From an uncultured Bacteroidales bacterium (GTDB taxonomy: Bacteria > Bacteroidota > Bacteroidia > Bacteroidales > UBA932): DNA of 64,000 bases. Positions 52,176 through 60,899 of this stretch are shown in pieces; the stretch's first letter is position 1; each line of letters starts with the position of its first letter. The position numbers were made by a program, and so were the translations under genes. The notes under the pieces were generated by a model. That model was not told the DNA's origin and ran no database searches. It saw only the letters and a program-made list of their open reading frames with translations. The stretch lies in assembly GCA_900316045.1 (NCBI GenBank), contig ONBM01000011.1:1-64000 (forward strand), given 5' to 3'.

Positions 52176-53417
52176 TTATTTTCTTGCAAGCGAGTCCATT
52201 TCCTGAAGGAAGCCAACCCTCACCGAATCCAGCGCCGCCCTGTTCTCTTCTTTGATAGGATCCGAAGGCGGGGATTCCAGCTTCAGCGGGTTCACGGGCG
52301 AGCCATTTTTCCAGACGCGGAAATCGAGATGCGGGCCAGTGGACACTCCCGTAGAGCCAACGTAGCCTATTACGTCACCCTGGCGCACCCTCGCCCCAGC
52401 CTTGATGCCTTTAGCGTACCTGGAAAGATGAAGGTAGGCCGTCTGATAAACGGAATTGTGCCGGATTTTCACCGTGTTTCCGCCGCCTCCAGACCACCCA
52501 GCGCTTACTACGGTTCCGTCGCCGATGCTCATTACCGGAGTTCCTGTCGGGGCGGCATAGTCCACGGCAGTGTGAGCCTTGACCTGTCCGGTCACGGGAT
52601 GTCTTCTGTGATAGGAAAATCCGGAACTTATGCGGGTGAATTTCAGCGGAGCCTTCAGGAAGGCCTTGCGCATGCTCTCCCCTTTCTCGTTCCAATAAAG
52701 ATTCCCGTCATCGCCCTGATCGAAGTAAATCGCAGGGAGCACAGAGGAATCTCTTTGGAACTCCGCATAATATATTCGGTGAATATCTATGATTTCCCCT
52801 TCGCAGGACTCCTGCTCGTACAGCACCCTGAACCGATCCCCCTCCTGCAAGCCGAAGAAATCCACCGTCCAGGCATAGATGTCCGACAGAGCAGCGATTA
52901 GATTCACGGAGGCACCTGCCTTAGACATATCGTTCCAGAGCGACGTGCGGATTGTCACGTCCGTGTAAACATCCTCTGTCTCGACGGGTTTCGAAAAATT
53001 CCATGCTGCCAGCGAATCGTTGCACTTGAAGATCGTCATGTTCACTTTGTCATGGTCATAGACGACGTATTCAAGAGGATGTTCAGCCGTGCTGTCGGTG
53101 GCTGTCGTGTCCATGAGATAATACGCCCTGTACCTATTCCCAGCTCGCATTTTCCGCACGTCAAAGACTGCATCGCACTTCATTGCCAATGAATATGCCG
53201 AATCGGCATCCATTCCTAAGCGGCCCAGGAGCATCGTGAGGGTCTCTCCGCTGCGGACTGTCCCCTCGAACATGTCCAAGGAGTCTGCCCAGAACCCAAT
53301 CGGCGGCACGGAATCTTTTTGCTCCATGACAGGAACTTCTGCGGTCTTCCTCTTACAGCCACCGAACAGGAATATTAATGACAGGAATATGATTATGAAT
53401 ATTTTGCAGAGTTTCAT
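52176..53417 (-). CDS. M23 family metallopeptidase (lipoprotein)
   Basis: 413-residue cell-wall peptidase, lipobox LFGGC. The LytM/M23 domain (~265-390) has HTAVDYAAPTGTPVMSIGDG (first zinc His and Asp), YLHLSRY (His) and GPHLDFRVW (HxD-type). The N-terminal ~240 residues form an accessory domain, including the SGETLTMLLGRLGM segment typical of the DipM/NlpD-like OapA or LysM-associated region. It is likely to cleave peptidoglycan crosslinks during growth or division. The gene is close to bglX (6 bp between stops and starts), so they may share transcription. Confidence 0.9.
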   Translation of the reverse strand: MKLCKIFIIIFLSLIFLFGGCKRKTAEVPVMEQKDSVPPIGFWADSLDMFEGTVRSGETLTMLLGRLGMDADSAYSLAMKCDAVFDVRKMRAGNRYRAYYLMDTTATDSTAEHPLEYVVYDHDKVNMTIFKCNDSLAAWNFSKPVETEDVYTDVTIRTSLWNDMSKAGASVNLIAALSDIYAWTVDFFGLQEGDRFRVLYEQESCEGEIIDIHRIYYAEFQRDSSVLPAIYFDQGDDGNLYWNEKGESMRKAFLKAPLKFTRISSGFSYHRRHPVTGQVKAHTAVDYAAPTGTPVMSIGDGTVVSAGWSGGGGNTVKIRHNSVYQTAYLHLSRYAKGIKAGARVRQGDVIGYVGSTGVSTGPHLDFRVWKNGSPVNPLKLESPPSDPIKEENRAALDSVRVGFLQEMDSLARK

Positions 53418-53501
53418 ATGTTGGCAAATTTATAAAAAATCATCTGCACTCCCAATGCGATTGCCAAATAATTGCTAATTTAGCAAGCGATGAAAGGAGA
53501 A

Positions 53502-54254
53502 ATGAACATCACGCCAATTGCGGTCTTCAAGTCGCCGTTTTCTTCCAAATTCGGGATTCCTCGGCAGTCAGGGCTCGTGCCTGAGCTGGAGGGCAGAATA
53601 GTATTTGAGCCATGGTGCAGGAACGCCGATGCCGTACGCGGCCTGGAGGGTTTCGACTACATCTGGCTGGTCTGGGGATTTTCCGCTAACCAGCGCGGGG
53701 CTGCCTGTCGTGCAGCAGGACCGGAAACGGGCTCCAATCCTTCTGACGCGACTAAGTTCCAGCCCACGGTTCGTCCGCCAAGGCTGGGAGGCAATGTGCG
53801 CATAGGCGTCTTCGCCAGCCGCTCCCCTTTCAGGCCGAATGGGCTAGGCCTGTCTTCCGTGAGGCTGGAGAGCATCTCGTACGACGAAAAAGATTGCATA
53901 GGCAAAGCTCTCGGGCCGGTCATCAACGTATTAGGAGCCGACCTCATGGATGGGACGCCGATTTACGACATCAAGCCATACATTGAATATACTGACAGCC
54001 ATCCCGGAGCGCGATCCGGATTCGTTGACGCGCATGAGTGGAAGCCGCTGCAAGTAATCGTCCCAGAAGAATTTGCATCCATCAGTCTAGACTGGGATAT
54101 TCTGAGGCAAGTCCTTTCGCAGGATCCCCGTCCCCGTTATCAGGACGACCCCGGCAAGACCTACGGCATGCCATTTGGCGGCTACGACATCATATTCAGA
54201 GTACAAGGCCGCACGCTTACCATCGTGGCTTTGAATCCGCTCCAATCGTCTTAA
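53502..54254 (+). CDS. trmO: tRNA m6t6A methyltransferase TrmO
   Basis: Methylates N6-threonylcarbamoyladenosine at position 37 of tRNAs. 250 residues. Family landmarks: KSPFSSKFGIPRQSGL (~9-24), FDYIWLVWGFS (~50), RIGVFASRSPFRPNGLGLS (~100-118) and the DIKPYIEY region (~160). ATG 53502 with SD-like AAAGGAGAA is preferred over 53490, which lies only 7 bases from a TAATTTAG element. Confidence 0.88.
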   Translation: MNITPIAVFKSPFSSKFGIPRQSGLVPELEGRIVFEPWCRNADAVRGLEGFDYIWLVWGFSANQRGAACRAAGPETGSNPSDATKFQPTVRPPRLGGNVRIGVFASRSPFRPNGLGLSSVRLESISYDEKDCIGKALGPVINVLGADLMDGTPIYDIKPYIEYTDSHPGARSGFVDAHEWKPLQVIVPEEFASISLDWDILRQVLSQDPRPRYQDDPGKTYGMPFGGYDIIFRVQGRTLTIVALNPLQSS

Positions 54255-54284
54255 CAACCCCCACCACGTCATCCTGCCCCCCCC

Positions 54285-54314
54285 GTCGTTCTGAACTTGA
54301 TTCAGGAACTAAGG
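54285..54314. repeat. Palindromic intergenic repeat
   Basis: GTTCTGAACTTGATTCAGGAACT, another copy of the dispersed family, between the convergent trmO and DUF6057 genes. Preceded by CGTCATCCTGCCCCCC, a partial unit. Confidence 0.7.
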
Positions 54315-54330
54315 ACAGAACAAAATCACT

Positions 54331-56112
54331 CTAATTGTCGCCGAATATGTAGTAGTACCAGAAAGTGTCGCGGTAACGGCTTTTCAGCGCAGACCGCAGA
54401 TCCTGATTCCTCATCCTTGCCTCTTTGTACCTATTCTTGAATTCTTTATACTCCCCGACAGTCTTATCGGAAACGCCCAAACTGCGACAATACTCCAAGT
54501 CATTCTCATAGGCAACCACGACCGCCTGCTGAACCAAAGCCGGAACCACGCCGAACAAGTCTTTCACCTGGAAACGGCCCAGGAAATCGATGATCGCATC
54601 CTTGCTCCTGGACATCAGCATGCATGCGGCAGCGTAGTCCCTGGCAGCCGCATTGCCGGGATTTTTCTCCACGATCCTTAAGAGATTGGAATATATTCCA
54701 TCGATTAAAGCGAATGCATCGCCGTCCGGCAGGTCTCTGCGCTTCCCGCCAAGTTCCGGGTCGGAATCAATCGCAGCATCGTCATGCAGGAACCTGCGCT
54801 GCGAAGATGCCCATCTTCTATACGCCCACGTTTTCTCCAAGATCTTAATGTATTTTTCCGCAACATCGTAGCTTCCAAATATCAGGTTTGTCTTTACCAG
54901 CATCTGAAGCATGGAGGGATTGCCATGCTTGCTGCTCACGAAAGAATCAAAGGCTTGATTCTGAGCGCTGCCCACGCATCCCAGCCAGTAATAGACATTA
55001 GCGCGCAAAATGGTAATCTGAGGATTGAAAGCCTCCCCTGCGGCATCGTAAAGAAGAGAAGAGGATGAACCTTGGCGATACCTGAACAAATTTTCCAGCA
55101 GCAGATTCTCATGGCTCAGAGCCAGGTTAACGAAATTCATGAAAAAGTAATTCCTGCTGTCCGTTGCACCTCTGAAATCAAGGATGTCATCCCAGTCGGA
55201 CGTTATCACATCGTGCTGTAGACGAAGGGCCTTGTAAATGTCTTTGTTCTCGTGTTTCGAGAGCGTGACCGCGGTGACGCACAAAACCAGAACGACGGCA
55301 CATGAGGCGATGACATTGACGGAAAGTGACTTTACAGACAACCTCCTTAGGAGGAAAACCACCATAATCACCACGGGGACGCAGATTACGGAGGCATTGT
55401 AGACAATGCGCCCATTCAGAAGAGGCTCGTAATAGAAATCGCATGACAGTCCCTTGAAGAAAGTTTCTATCTTGCCAAGTTTAAGCAGAACGATAGCCGT
55501 TACGACCAAGCCGAGCAAAGAGAACAGCTGAAGATACGCCTTGGGGCGCTTGCCGATGAAATCCAAGACAACCACGCCCAGTGGGAAAATCACGGAGACC
55601 GGCCCCAGCAGCAAATATGAGGCGACCGTGGCAATAACGCAGCTGATGATGCGGGCAGGAGAGCCAAGACGGTACGCAAAAGACTGGTATGCGGAAAGGA
55701 ATGCGATGGCGAGCAAGAATCCGGTCAGGCAGGAATAATCCAAATAGAAATCATTCACTGCATGGATATGAAAAATCGCAGGGAACAGGCACAGAGGGAA
55801 AAGCCATGCCGAAGGCTCATTTTTCCTGAGCGCGCGCCACAGTAGAAAGGCGGACAACGAACACAATGCTGCGGTAACGGCGCTACCAAAACATGGCACA
55901 GAGAAAAACTGAACCAGAAACAGCGAGAACAGCGATGCAAACCCTCCGATTTCAAAGTACCTGTCCTGGAAAAAATGCCAGGAATATATGAATAGCTGCT
56001 GTTGTTCTCTCGCATAGAAAAGGAATTCCCTGGATGTTTGAAGGAAAATCAATAACACTAGGAAAAAAGCCACAGAGAACAGCCCGGGGAGGAATTTCTC
56101 AATTCTAGACAT
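54331..56112 (-). CDS. DUF6057 membrane protein, paralog A
   Basis: 593-residue protein with about ten transmembrane segments in the first ~320 residues, beginning FFLVLLIFLQTSREFLFYARE. A ~270-residue C-terminal domain follows, of helical/TPR-like type (RLQHDVITSDWDDILDF, FMNFVNLALSHENLLLENLF, SMLQMLVKTNLIFGSYDVAEKYI). The paralog at 57601 aligns over its entire length, conserving NPSMLQMLVKTNLI, the start chosen here (ATG 56112) and the C-terminal YYYIF/YIF. The topology recalls GT-C-like membrane proteins, but no catalytic motif is identified. It is the third gene of an operon with the TolB-like lipoprotein. Confidence 0.8.
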   Translation of the reverse strand: MSRIEKFLPGLFSVAFFLVLLIFLQTSREFLFYAREQQQLFIYSWHFFQDRYFEIGGFASLFSLFLVQFFSVPCFGSAVTAALCSLSAFLLWRALRKNEPSAWLFPLCLFPAIFHIHAVNDFYLDYSCLTGFLLAIAFLSAYQSFAYRLGSPARIISCVIATVASYLLLGPVSVIFPLGVVVLDFIGKRPKAYLQLFSLLGLVVTAIVLLKLGKIETFFKGLSCDFYYEPLLNGRIVYNASVICVPVVIMVVFLLRRLSVKSLSVNVIASCAVVLVLCVTAVTLSKHENKDIYKALRLQHDVITSDWDDILDFRGATDSRNYFFMNFVNLALSHENLLLENLFRYRQGSSSSLLYDAAGEAFNPQITILRANVYYWLGCVGSAQNQAFDSFVSSKHGNPSMLQMLVKTNLIFGSYDVAEKYIKILEKTWAYRRWASSQRRFLHDDAAIDSDPELGGKRRDLPDGDAFALIDGIYSNLLRIVEKNPGNAAARDYAAACMLMSRSKDAIIDFLGRFQVKDLFGVVPALVQQAVVVAYENDLEYCRSLGVSDKTVGEYKEFKNRYKEARMRNQDLRSALKSRYRDTFWYYYIFGDN

Positions 56113-56122
56113 CGATTCAGGA

Positions 56123-57604
56123 TTATTGAGCATCTCCACTGAACACGACATCGGTTCCTGGATCCTTACGCATCAGGCTGCTGATTGCATGCTTGCCTGC
56201 CTTAACTTTTCCAGCCACCAGCTCAGGAATATTATAGGAAAACATCTGCTCGTCGTAATATTCCTTAGGCCTGCGTTGCGGTAGCAGGAAAGGCTTATGC
56301 GCCTTGCCGGAAGAATCCATGTAAGAGAAATAAGGCCTGGTGTATAGACCGTCTCCCCTGCGACTGCTGAAAACCAGCCAGCGGCTGTTGCTGCTCCAGG
56401 AATGATAGCTTTCCACGTCGTTGCTGTTTGCCTCTTCGAGGGGATGCGCCTGCCCGCTTCGCAATTCCATGCCCCAAAGGTCTGCATCTTTATGCCAGAT
56501 GGAAAAATTCCCGAAATGGTGGCGAGTGAACACCAGGAACCTGCCATCAGGAGAAACCCGAGGGAAAGACACGCTCAGAGAGTCGCCAGCAGAATAAAGC
56601 GTGTCTGCCTTGGAGCCGAAACTTCTGGACTCAGGGTCGAAATCTATCCTGCAAAGGCTGTAATGAGCCTCTTTATATCTCGCCGGCATTGAATCCACCG
56701 CTGCAGAAGAGCAGAAATACAACGACTTGCCATCCGGGGAGAATGCCGGGAATGTCTCGAAACTGTCCTTGGATTTCAAAAGCGGAGAAGAGAAAATCTC
56801 GTGTCGCTCCACGTCATACACAACCACGTCTGAATTGGAATCGAACACCTCTATCCTGTTCGGGTGGTTCATGAAGAAAGACTGGGCGGTGCTGTTGTTC
56901 GAGAATGCAATGAATCGCTCCGAAGGATGCCAGTAGGGATACACCAAGGCAGAAATCGTCTCCGGGGTCTTCGTATTGAGCTTTTCCAGGCTGTTTCCGT
57001 CCATCAGCAAAGTGCCGGCATTCTTCGCCCTCATGTGAAGGACCATCTTCGATGGATTTCGATTAGGGAAAGAATGGCAGTTCATGCAGTTGTTGTCGGT
57101 GAGCTCGTTCTCCACTATAGGGCTCTCTGCATAGGTCTCAAGGTTTCGCTGATATATTCCCATTTTACGCCAGAGGCCATACCCCGGAGGGATCAGGCGG
57201 TAAGCGAGGTAGGGGTCTATCTCCTCCTCCGCAACGTGCATGACGAAAGGGTCATACGACATCCATTTCCCATCATCGTACCTGCAAATTGTGAAGGATA
57301 TGTCCTTTCCGCGACTGGCGGACAACACATTCCTCCATCTCTTTTCTGGAATCTCGAAATTTCCGCCCCCATCGCCTCTCACCGCCATCCGGAGATCTCC
57401 GCCCTCAATCAGCAGGGAGAACTTCCCGGAAGCGCCGTCTGCGACGCAGAAATCTAGCGGGGCGATGTTCGGAGGGATGGTAACGTCCTTATATTCAGGA
57501 TAAATCGTAGCATCTTCATTCAGGCTGCCAGATACCCTGACGTTGCCACCAGAGCATGAACAGATTAGCAGAAGAACGCTTAGCAATATGATTATCTTTC
57601 TCAT
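56123..57604 (-). CDS. TolB/PD40-type lipoprotein with a CxxCH motif
   Basis: 493-residue exported lipoprotein (lipobox LLICSC). The ~430-residue body has WD40-like beta-propeller repeats (PYWHPSERFIAFSNNS, TFPAFSPDGKSLYFCSS, SFPRVSPDGRFLVFTR, SWSSNSRWLVFSSRR). The stretch NNCMNCHSFPN (~182-192) is a CxxCH haem c-attachment motif. This raises the possibility of a covalently bound haem, though propellers of this family may carry CxxCH only by relation. Encoded between two DUF6057 genes, with an ATGA overlap to the upstream paralog, so the three are cotranscribed and likely act as a complex. Confidence 0.8.
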   Translation of the reverse strand: MRKIIILLSVLLLICSCSGGNVRVSGSLNEDATIYPEYKDVTIPPNIAPLDFCVADGASGKFSLLIEGGDLRMAVRGDGGGNFEIPEKRWRNVLSASRGKDISFTICRYDDGKWMSYDPFVMHVAEEEIDPYLAYRLIPPGYGLWRKMGIYQRNLETYAESPIVENELTDNNCMNCHSFPNRNPSKMVLHMRAKNAGTLLMDGNSLEKLNTKTPETISALVYPYWHPSERFIAFSNNSTAQSFFMNHPNRIEVFDSNSDVVVYDVERHEIFSSPLLKSKDSFETFPAFSPDGKSLYFCSSAAVDSMPARYKEAHYSLCRIDFDPESRSFGSKADTLYSAGDSLSVSFPRVSPDGRFLVFTRHHFGNFSIWHKDADLWGMELRSGQAHPLEEANSNDVESYHSWSSNSRWLVFSSRRGDGLYTRPYFSYMDSSGKAHKPFLLPQRRPKEYYDEQMFSYNIPELVAGKVKAGKHAISSLMRKDPGTDVVFSGDAQ

Positions 57605-59385
57605 GAGCTTTGATTTTGCGAGAAAATATAATGGCACCAATATGTGCTGCCATACCTTCCTTTGAGCACTTGCGGGCTCTTATTGCCAGCGCGAGCTTTC
57701 TGAAAGGCCAGCTTGAAATCCTTGTATTTGCCAATAACGTCTTCGCTCACTCCCAGGCTCCGGCAATAATCCAGGTCCTTTTCGTGAAAAACGATGATGG
57801 CCTGCTGCACCAGCTCCGGAATATCTCCGAAAATCTCCTTGAGCGGGAATGTCTTGATAAAGTCATCGAACAGTTCCGGACTGCGAAGCAATAATAGATA
57901 TGCGAAGCCGTAATCGCGGGCTGCCTCTGCCTGAGGATTGGCCTTCAGCACTTGCATTATATTAGCATAGGGGGCTTCGCTATTCGTAAATGCATCGTCA
58001 TCCGGCAGGCAGGCATATTTTCGCCCTAATTCAGCATCAGCCCTGACGGCATCGCCGTCGTGCAAGAATCGCCTATGTTCCTCAGCCCATCGCCGGTACC
58101 CGAAAGTCTTGCCCAGCATGTCCAGATATTTCTCTGCTACTCCATGCTCCCCGTAAATCAGATTGGTCTTCACAAGCATCTGGAGCATGGATGGATTGCC
58201 ATATTTACTGCCGCAGAAGCCATCGAAAGCTTTGTTCTGCGCTCCTCCCACATCACCCAGCCAATAGAATATGTTTGCCTGCAGCACGATTATCTCGTGA
58301 ATGAGTTCCGAGCCCTCCCCGCCTACGCAAAGAGCCATCGGAGAGCCCTGGCGGTACCTGAACATTTCGCTCAAGAGCAGATGCTTGTGAGACAATGCCA
58401 GATTGACGTAATTCATCAATAACAGATTATTGCCTTTAACCGCCTCCCTGCAATCCAGGATGTCGTCCCAATCCCCAGTCACGACATCGTGCTGAAGCCT
58501 TAGAGAGACGTAAGTCTTGTTGTCCGAGGATTTCCAGAGGCAGAGGGCAAGGCATGCCGTTCCAATGGCCAGCACGCACAGCAACCCTAGGCTCACGGCA
58601 CTCTTGAACCGGCATCGGCTGAGCAATGCCGCCAGAACCATTGCAAGAGGCACGCTCAGCCACGCAAGCCTGATCAGCGGCGATGGCGCTATCAGTTCTT
58701 CGAAATAGAAATCAGGCAGCAGCCCCCTTTGCAAGCTTTCCATCATGCCAGCCTCGATGGCGATGGCAGCAGAGGCAGGTATCGCCGCAACTGAAAAAAA
58801 TTGCAGGCAAGGCTTGTCCGCGCGATTCACGAAATCCAGCACGCAAATCCCTGAAGCGAAGACAAAGATGGCAGGGCCTATGAGAAAATATCCAATAAAA
58901 GCAATGAATATGCCAGCTGTCACTCTTATGCCAGCTTTCATGTGACTCAGCCATGCCTGATACATCCACAGGAACAGGACGGCGAAAAAGAAAGCAGTTA
59001 GGCCATCATAGTACCAGTAACGGTCCGAGAGAGCGTGAGCCTGAAGCAGCGCAGGCATGACCAGAAGCGGATACGTCCACCATGGGATGCCAAAGCCTTT
59101 CAAGGTCCGCCAGAGGAGATAAGCCGAGGCTGAACAAAATACGGCAGTGATGAAGCCTCCAACGAGGGGCAGGCTGAAAAACTGGACGAAGAATTGAGAG
59201 ACTAGCAAAGAGAGGCCGCCAATCACGGAATACCTGTCAATTATGGCTGACCAATCGAAAAGGAACAACTGCTCCTGCTCTCTGTTGTAGAAAGTGAATT
59301 CCTGGGTGGCTTGGAGATACCACCACAGCAGAAAGAAAGATGCTGCGAATAATATTTCGGGGATATGTTTTCCGATTTTTTTCAT
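57601..59385 (-). CDS. DUF6057 membrane protein, paralog B
   Basis: 594-residue relative of the protein at 54331, with the same architecture: ten or so membrane segments (~10-320; ASFFLLWWYLQATQEFTFYNREQ at the start), then a ~270-residue helical domain (LRLQHDVVTGDWDDILDCREA, NLALSHKHLLLSEMFRYRQGSP, GNPSMLQMLVKTNLIYGEHG). It is the first gene of the operon, and the TolB-like gene overlaps its stop by ATGA. The duplication is old (many substitutions), so the copies are probably specialised. Confidence 0.8.
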   Translation of the reverse strand: MKKIGKHIPEILFAASFFLLWWYLQATQEFTFYNREQEQLFLFDWSAIIDRYSVIGGLSLLVSQFFVQFFSLPLVGGFITAVFCSASAYLLWRTLKGFGIPWWTYPLLVMPALLQAHALSDRYWYYDGLTAFFFAVLFLWMYQAWLSHMKAGIRVTAGIFIAFIGYFLIGPAIFVFASGICVLDFVNRADKPCLQFFSVAAIPASAAIAIEAGMMESLQRGLLPDFYFEELIAPSPLIRLAWLSVPLAMVLAALLSRCRFKSAVSLGLLCVLAIGTACLALCLWKSSDNKTYVSLRLQHDVVTGDWDDILDCREAVKGNNLLLMNYVNLALSHKHLLLSEMFRYRQGSPMALCVGGEGSELIHEIIVLQANIFYWLGDVGGAQNKAFDGFCGSKYGNPSMLQMLVKTNLIYGEHGVAEKYLDMLGKTFGYRRWAEEHRRFLHDGDAVRADAELGRKYACLPDDDAFTNSEAPYANIMQVLKANPQAEAARDYGFAYLLLLRSPELFDDFIKTFPLKEIFGDIPELVQQAIIVFHEKDLDYCRSLGVSEDVIGKYKDFKLAFQKARAGNKSPQVLKGRYGSTYWCHYIFSQNQSS

Positions 59386-59540
59386 TCATGTGGCTTTGAG
59401 TGTCCCGAAGTTAGTCATTTTCCCTATCATAACCGAAAAAGAAAAATATTCCAACTATTCCCCAAAACGCCAGCTTAACTAGACGCATTTTCTAATACTT
59501 CATTAATTATATTATATATTTTCCAAATACTAATAATTTA

Positions 59541-59571
59541 TTGGAATATATTTCCATTATTTCTAATTTTG
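59541..59571 (+). promoter_or_regulatory. Promoter of metY2-metF
   Basis: TTGG (59541-59544), 19 bases, TAATTTTG (59564-59571), 26 bases before ATG 59597. Strong sigma-ABfr fit. Confidence 0.7.
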
Positions 59572-59596
59572 GCGGCAGAAACAAATAATAAAAGAA

Positions 59597-60883
59597 ATGA
59601 GTGTTAAAAAATTTCACGCCGAGACTTTGGCAGTCCATGTCGGACAAGAAACAGCTGATCCAGTGACCGACTCACGAGCAGTCCCTATTTACCAGACAAC
59701 TTCATACGTTTTCCATAACAGCCAGCACGCAGCCGACCGTTTTGGACTGAGGGATCCTGGCAACATCTACGGGCGACTGACGAATTCAACGCAGGAAGTC
59801 TTCGAGAAGAGGATCGCTGCCCTGGAGGGCGGAGTCGCCGCCCTCGCCGTAGCATCCGGCGCGGCAGCAGTCACTTATGCGCTGCAGAACGTTCTTCAGA
59901 ACGGAGACCATATCATCGCTGCAGACAATCTCTACGGCGGTTCATTCAACCTCATAACCCACACCCTTTCGACTCAGGGCGTGACAAACACCATTCTTAA
60001 CGTCAATGACTTGGATGCGCTTGAGGCTGCCATTCAGCCTAACACGAAAGTTATTTACGCCGAGACGTTCGGAAACCCCAATTCAGACGTCACGGACCTT
60101 GAAGGAATCGCAGAAATAGCCCATCGCCACGGCATAATATTCATAGTGGACAACACCTTTGCTCCAATCCTGATCAGGCCTATCGAGCACGGAGCGGACG
60201 TAGTCGTGCATTCAGCCACCAAGTTCATCGGCGGACACGGCTCGACCCTTGGCGGGGTCATCGTCGACGGAGGTAAGTTTGACTGGAAGAAGAATCCGGA
60301 CAAATATCCTACCTTGGCAAAGCCGGACCCGAGCTACCACGGAGCCATATTCGCCGATGTGGCAGGAACCGCCGCCTTCGTCACGAGAATCAGAGCGGTG
60401 ATACTGAGGGACACCGGAGCATGCATCTCACCGATAAGCGCATGGATATTCATCCAGAGCCTTGAGACCCTGCCGCTCAGAATCGAACGCCATACAGAAA
60501 ACGCCCTGAAGGTCGTGAAATATCTTGAGAATAATCCGAAAGTGGAGAAAGTCAACCACCCTGCCGTAGAATCGCATCCAGACCATGCCCTCTACCAGAA
60601 ATATTTCCCTGACGGAGGCGGCTCCATATTCACTTTCGAGATAAAAGGCGGGAAAGACGCGGCCTGGAAGTTCATCGACAACCTGAAGCTCTTCTCTCTG
60701 CTGGCTAACGTGGCTGATGTCAAGAGCCTCGTGATACACCCTGCCACGACGACCCACTCGCAGATGAGCCCTGAAGAATTGGCTGAACAGCACATCACTC
60801 CTTCCACGATCAGGCTCTCCATCGGCATTGAGCACATAGACGACATTATCGCCGATCTGGACCAAGCTTTTGCCGCCATCTGA
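59597..60883 (+). CDS. metY: O-acetylhomoserine sulfhydrylase (paralog 2, canonical)
   Basis: 428-residue PLP enzyme that makes homocysteine. Lys209 in VVHSATKFIGGHGSTLGG is the PLP lysine. ASGAAAVTYAL and ADNLYGGSFNL precede it. The C-terminus has LVIHPATTTHSQMS and RLSIGIEHIDDI. It is the typical MetY subfamily, unlike paralog 1 at 26340. Directly followed by metF, which provides methyl-folate for the next methionine step, so this copy is probably the biosynthetic one. Confidence 0.93.
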   Translation: MSVKKFHAETLAVHVGQETADPVTDSRAVPIYQTTSYVFHNSQHAADRFGLRDPGNIYGRLTNSTQEVFEKRIAALEGGVAALAVASGAAAVTYALQNVLQNGDHIIAADNLYGGSFNLITHTLSTQGVTNTILNVNDLDALEAAIQPNTKVIYAETFGNPNSDVTDLEGIAEIAHRHGIIFIVDNTFAPILIRPIEHGADVVVHSATKFIGGHGSTLGGVIVDGGKFDWKKNPDKYPTLAKPDPSYHGAIFADVAGTAAFVTRIRAVILRDTGACISPISAWIFIQSLETLPLRIERHTENALKVVKYLENNPKVEKVNHPAVESHPDHALYQKYFPDGGGSIFTFEIKGGKDAAWKFIDNLKLFSLLANVADVKSLVIHPATTTHSQMSPEELAEQHITPSTIRLSIGIEHIDDIIADLDQAFAAI

Positions 60884-60899
60884 CAAGCCCATCCCGAAT

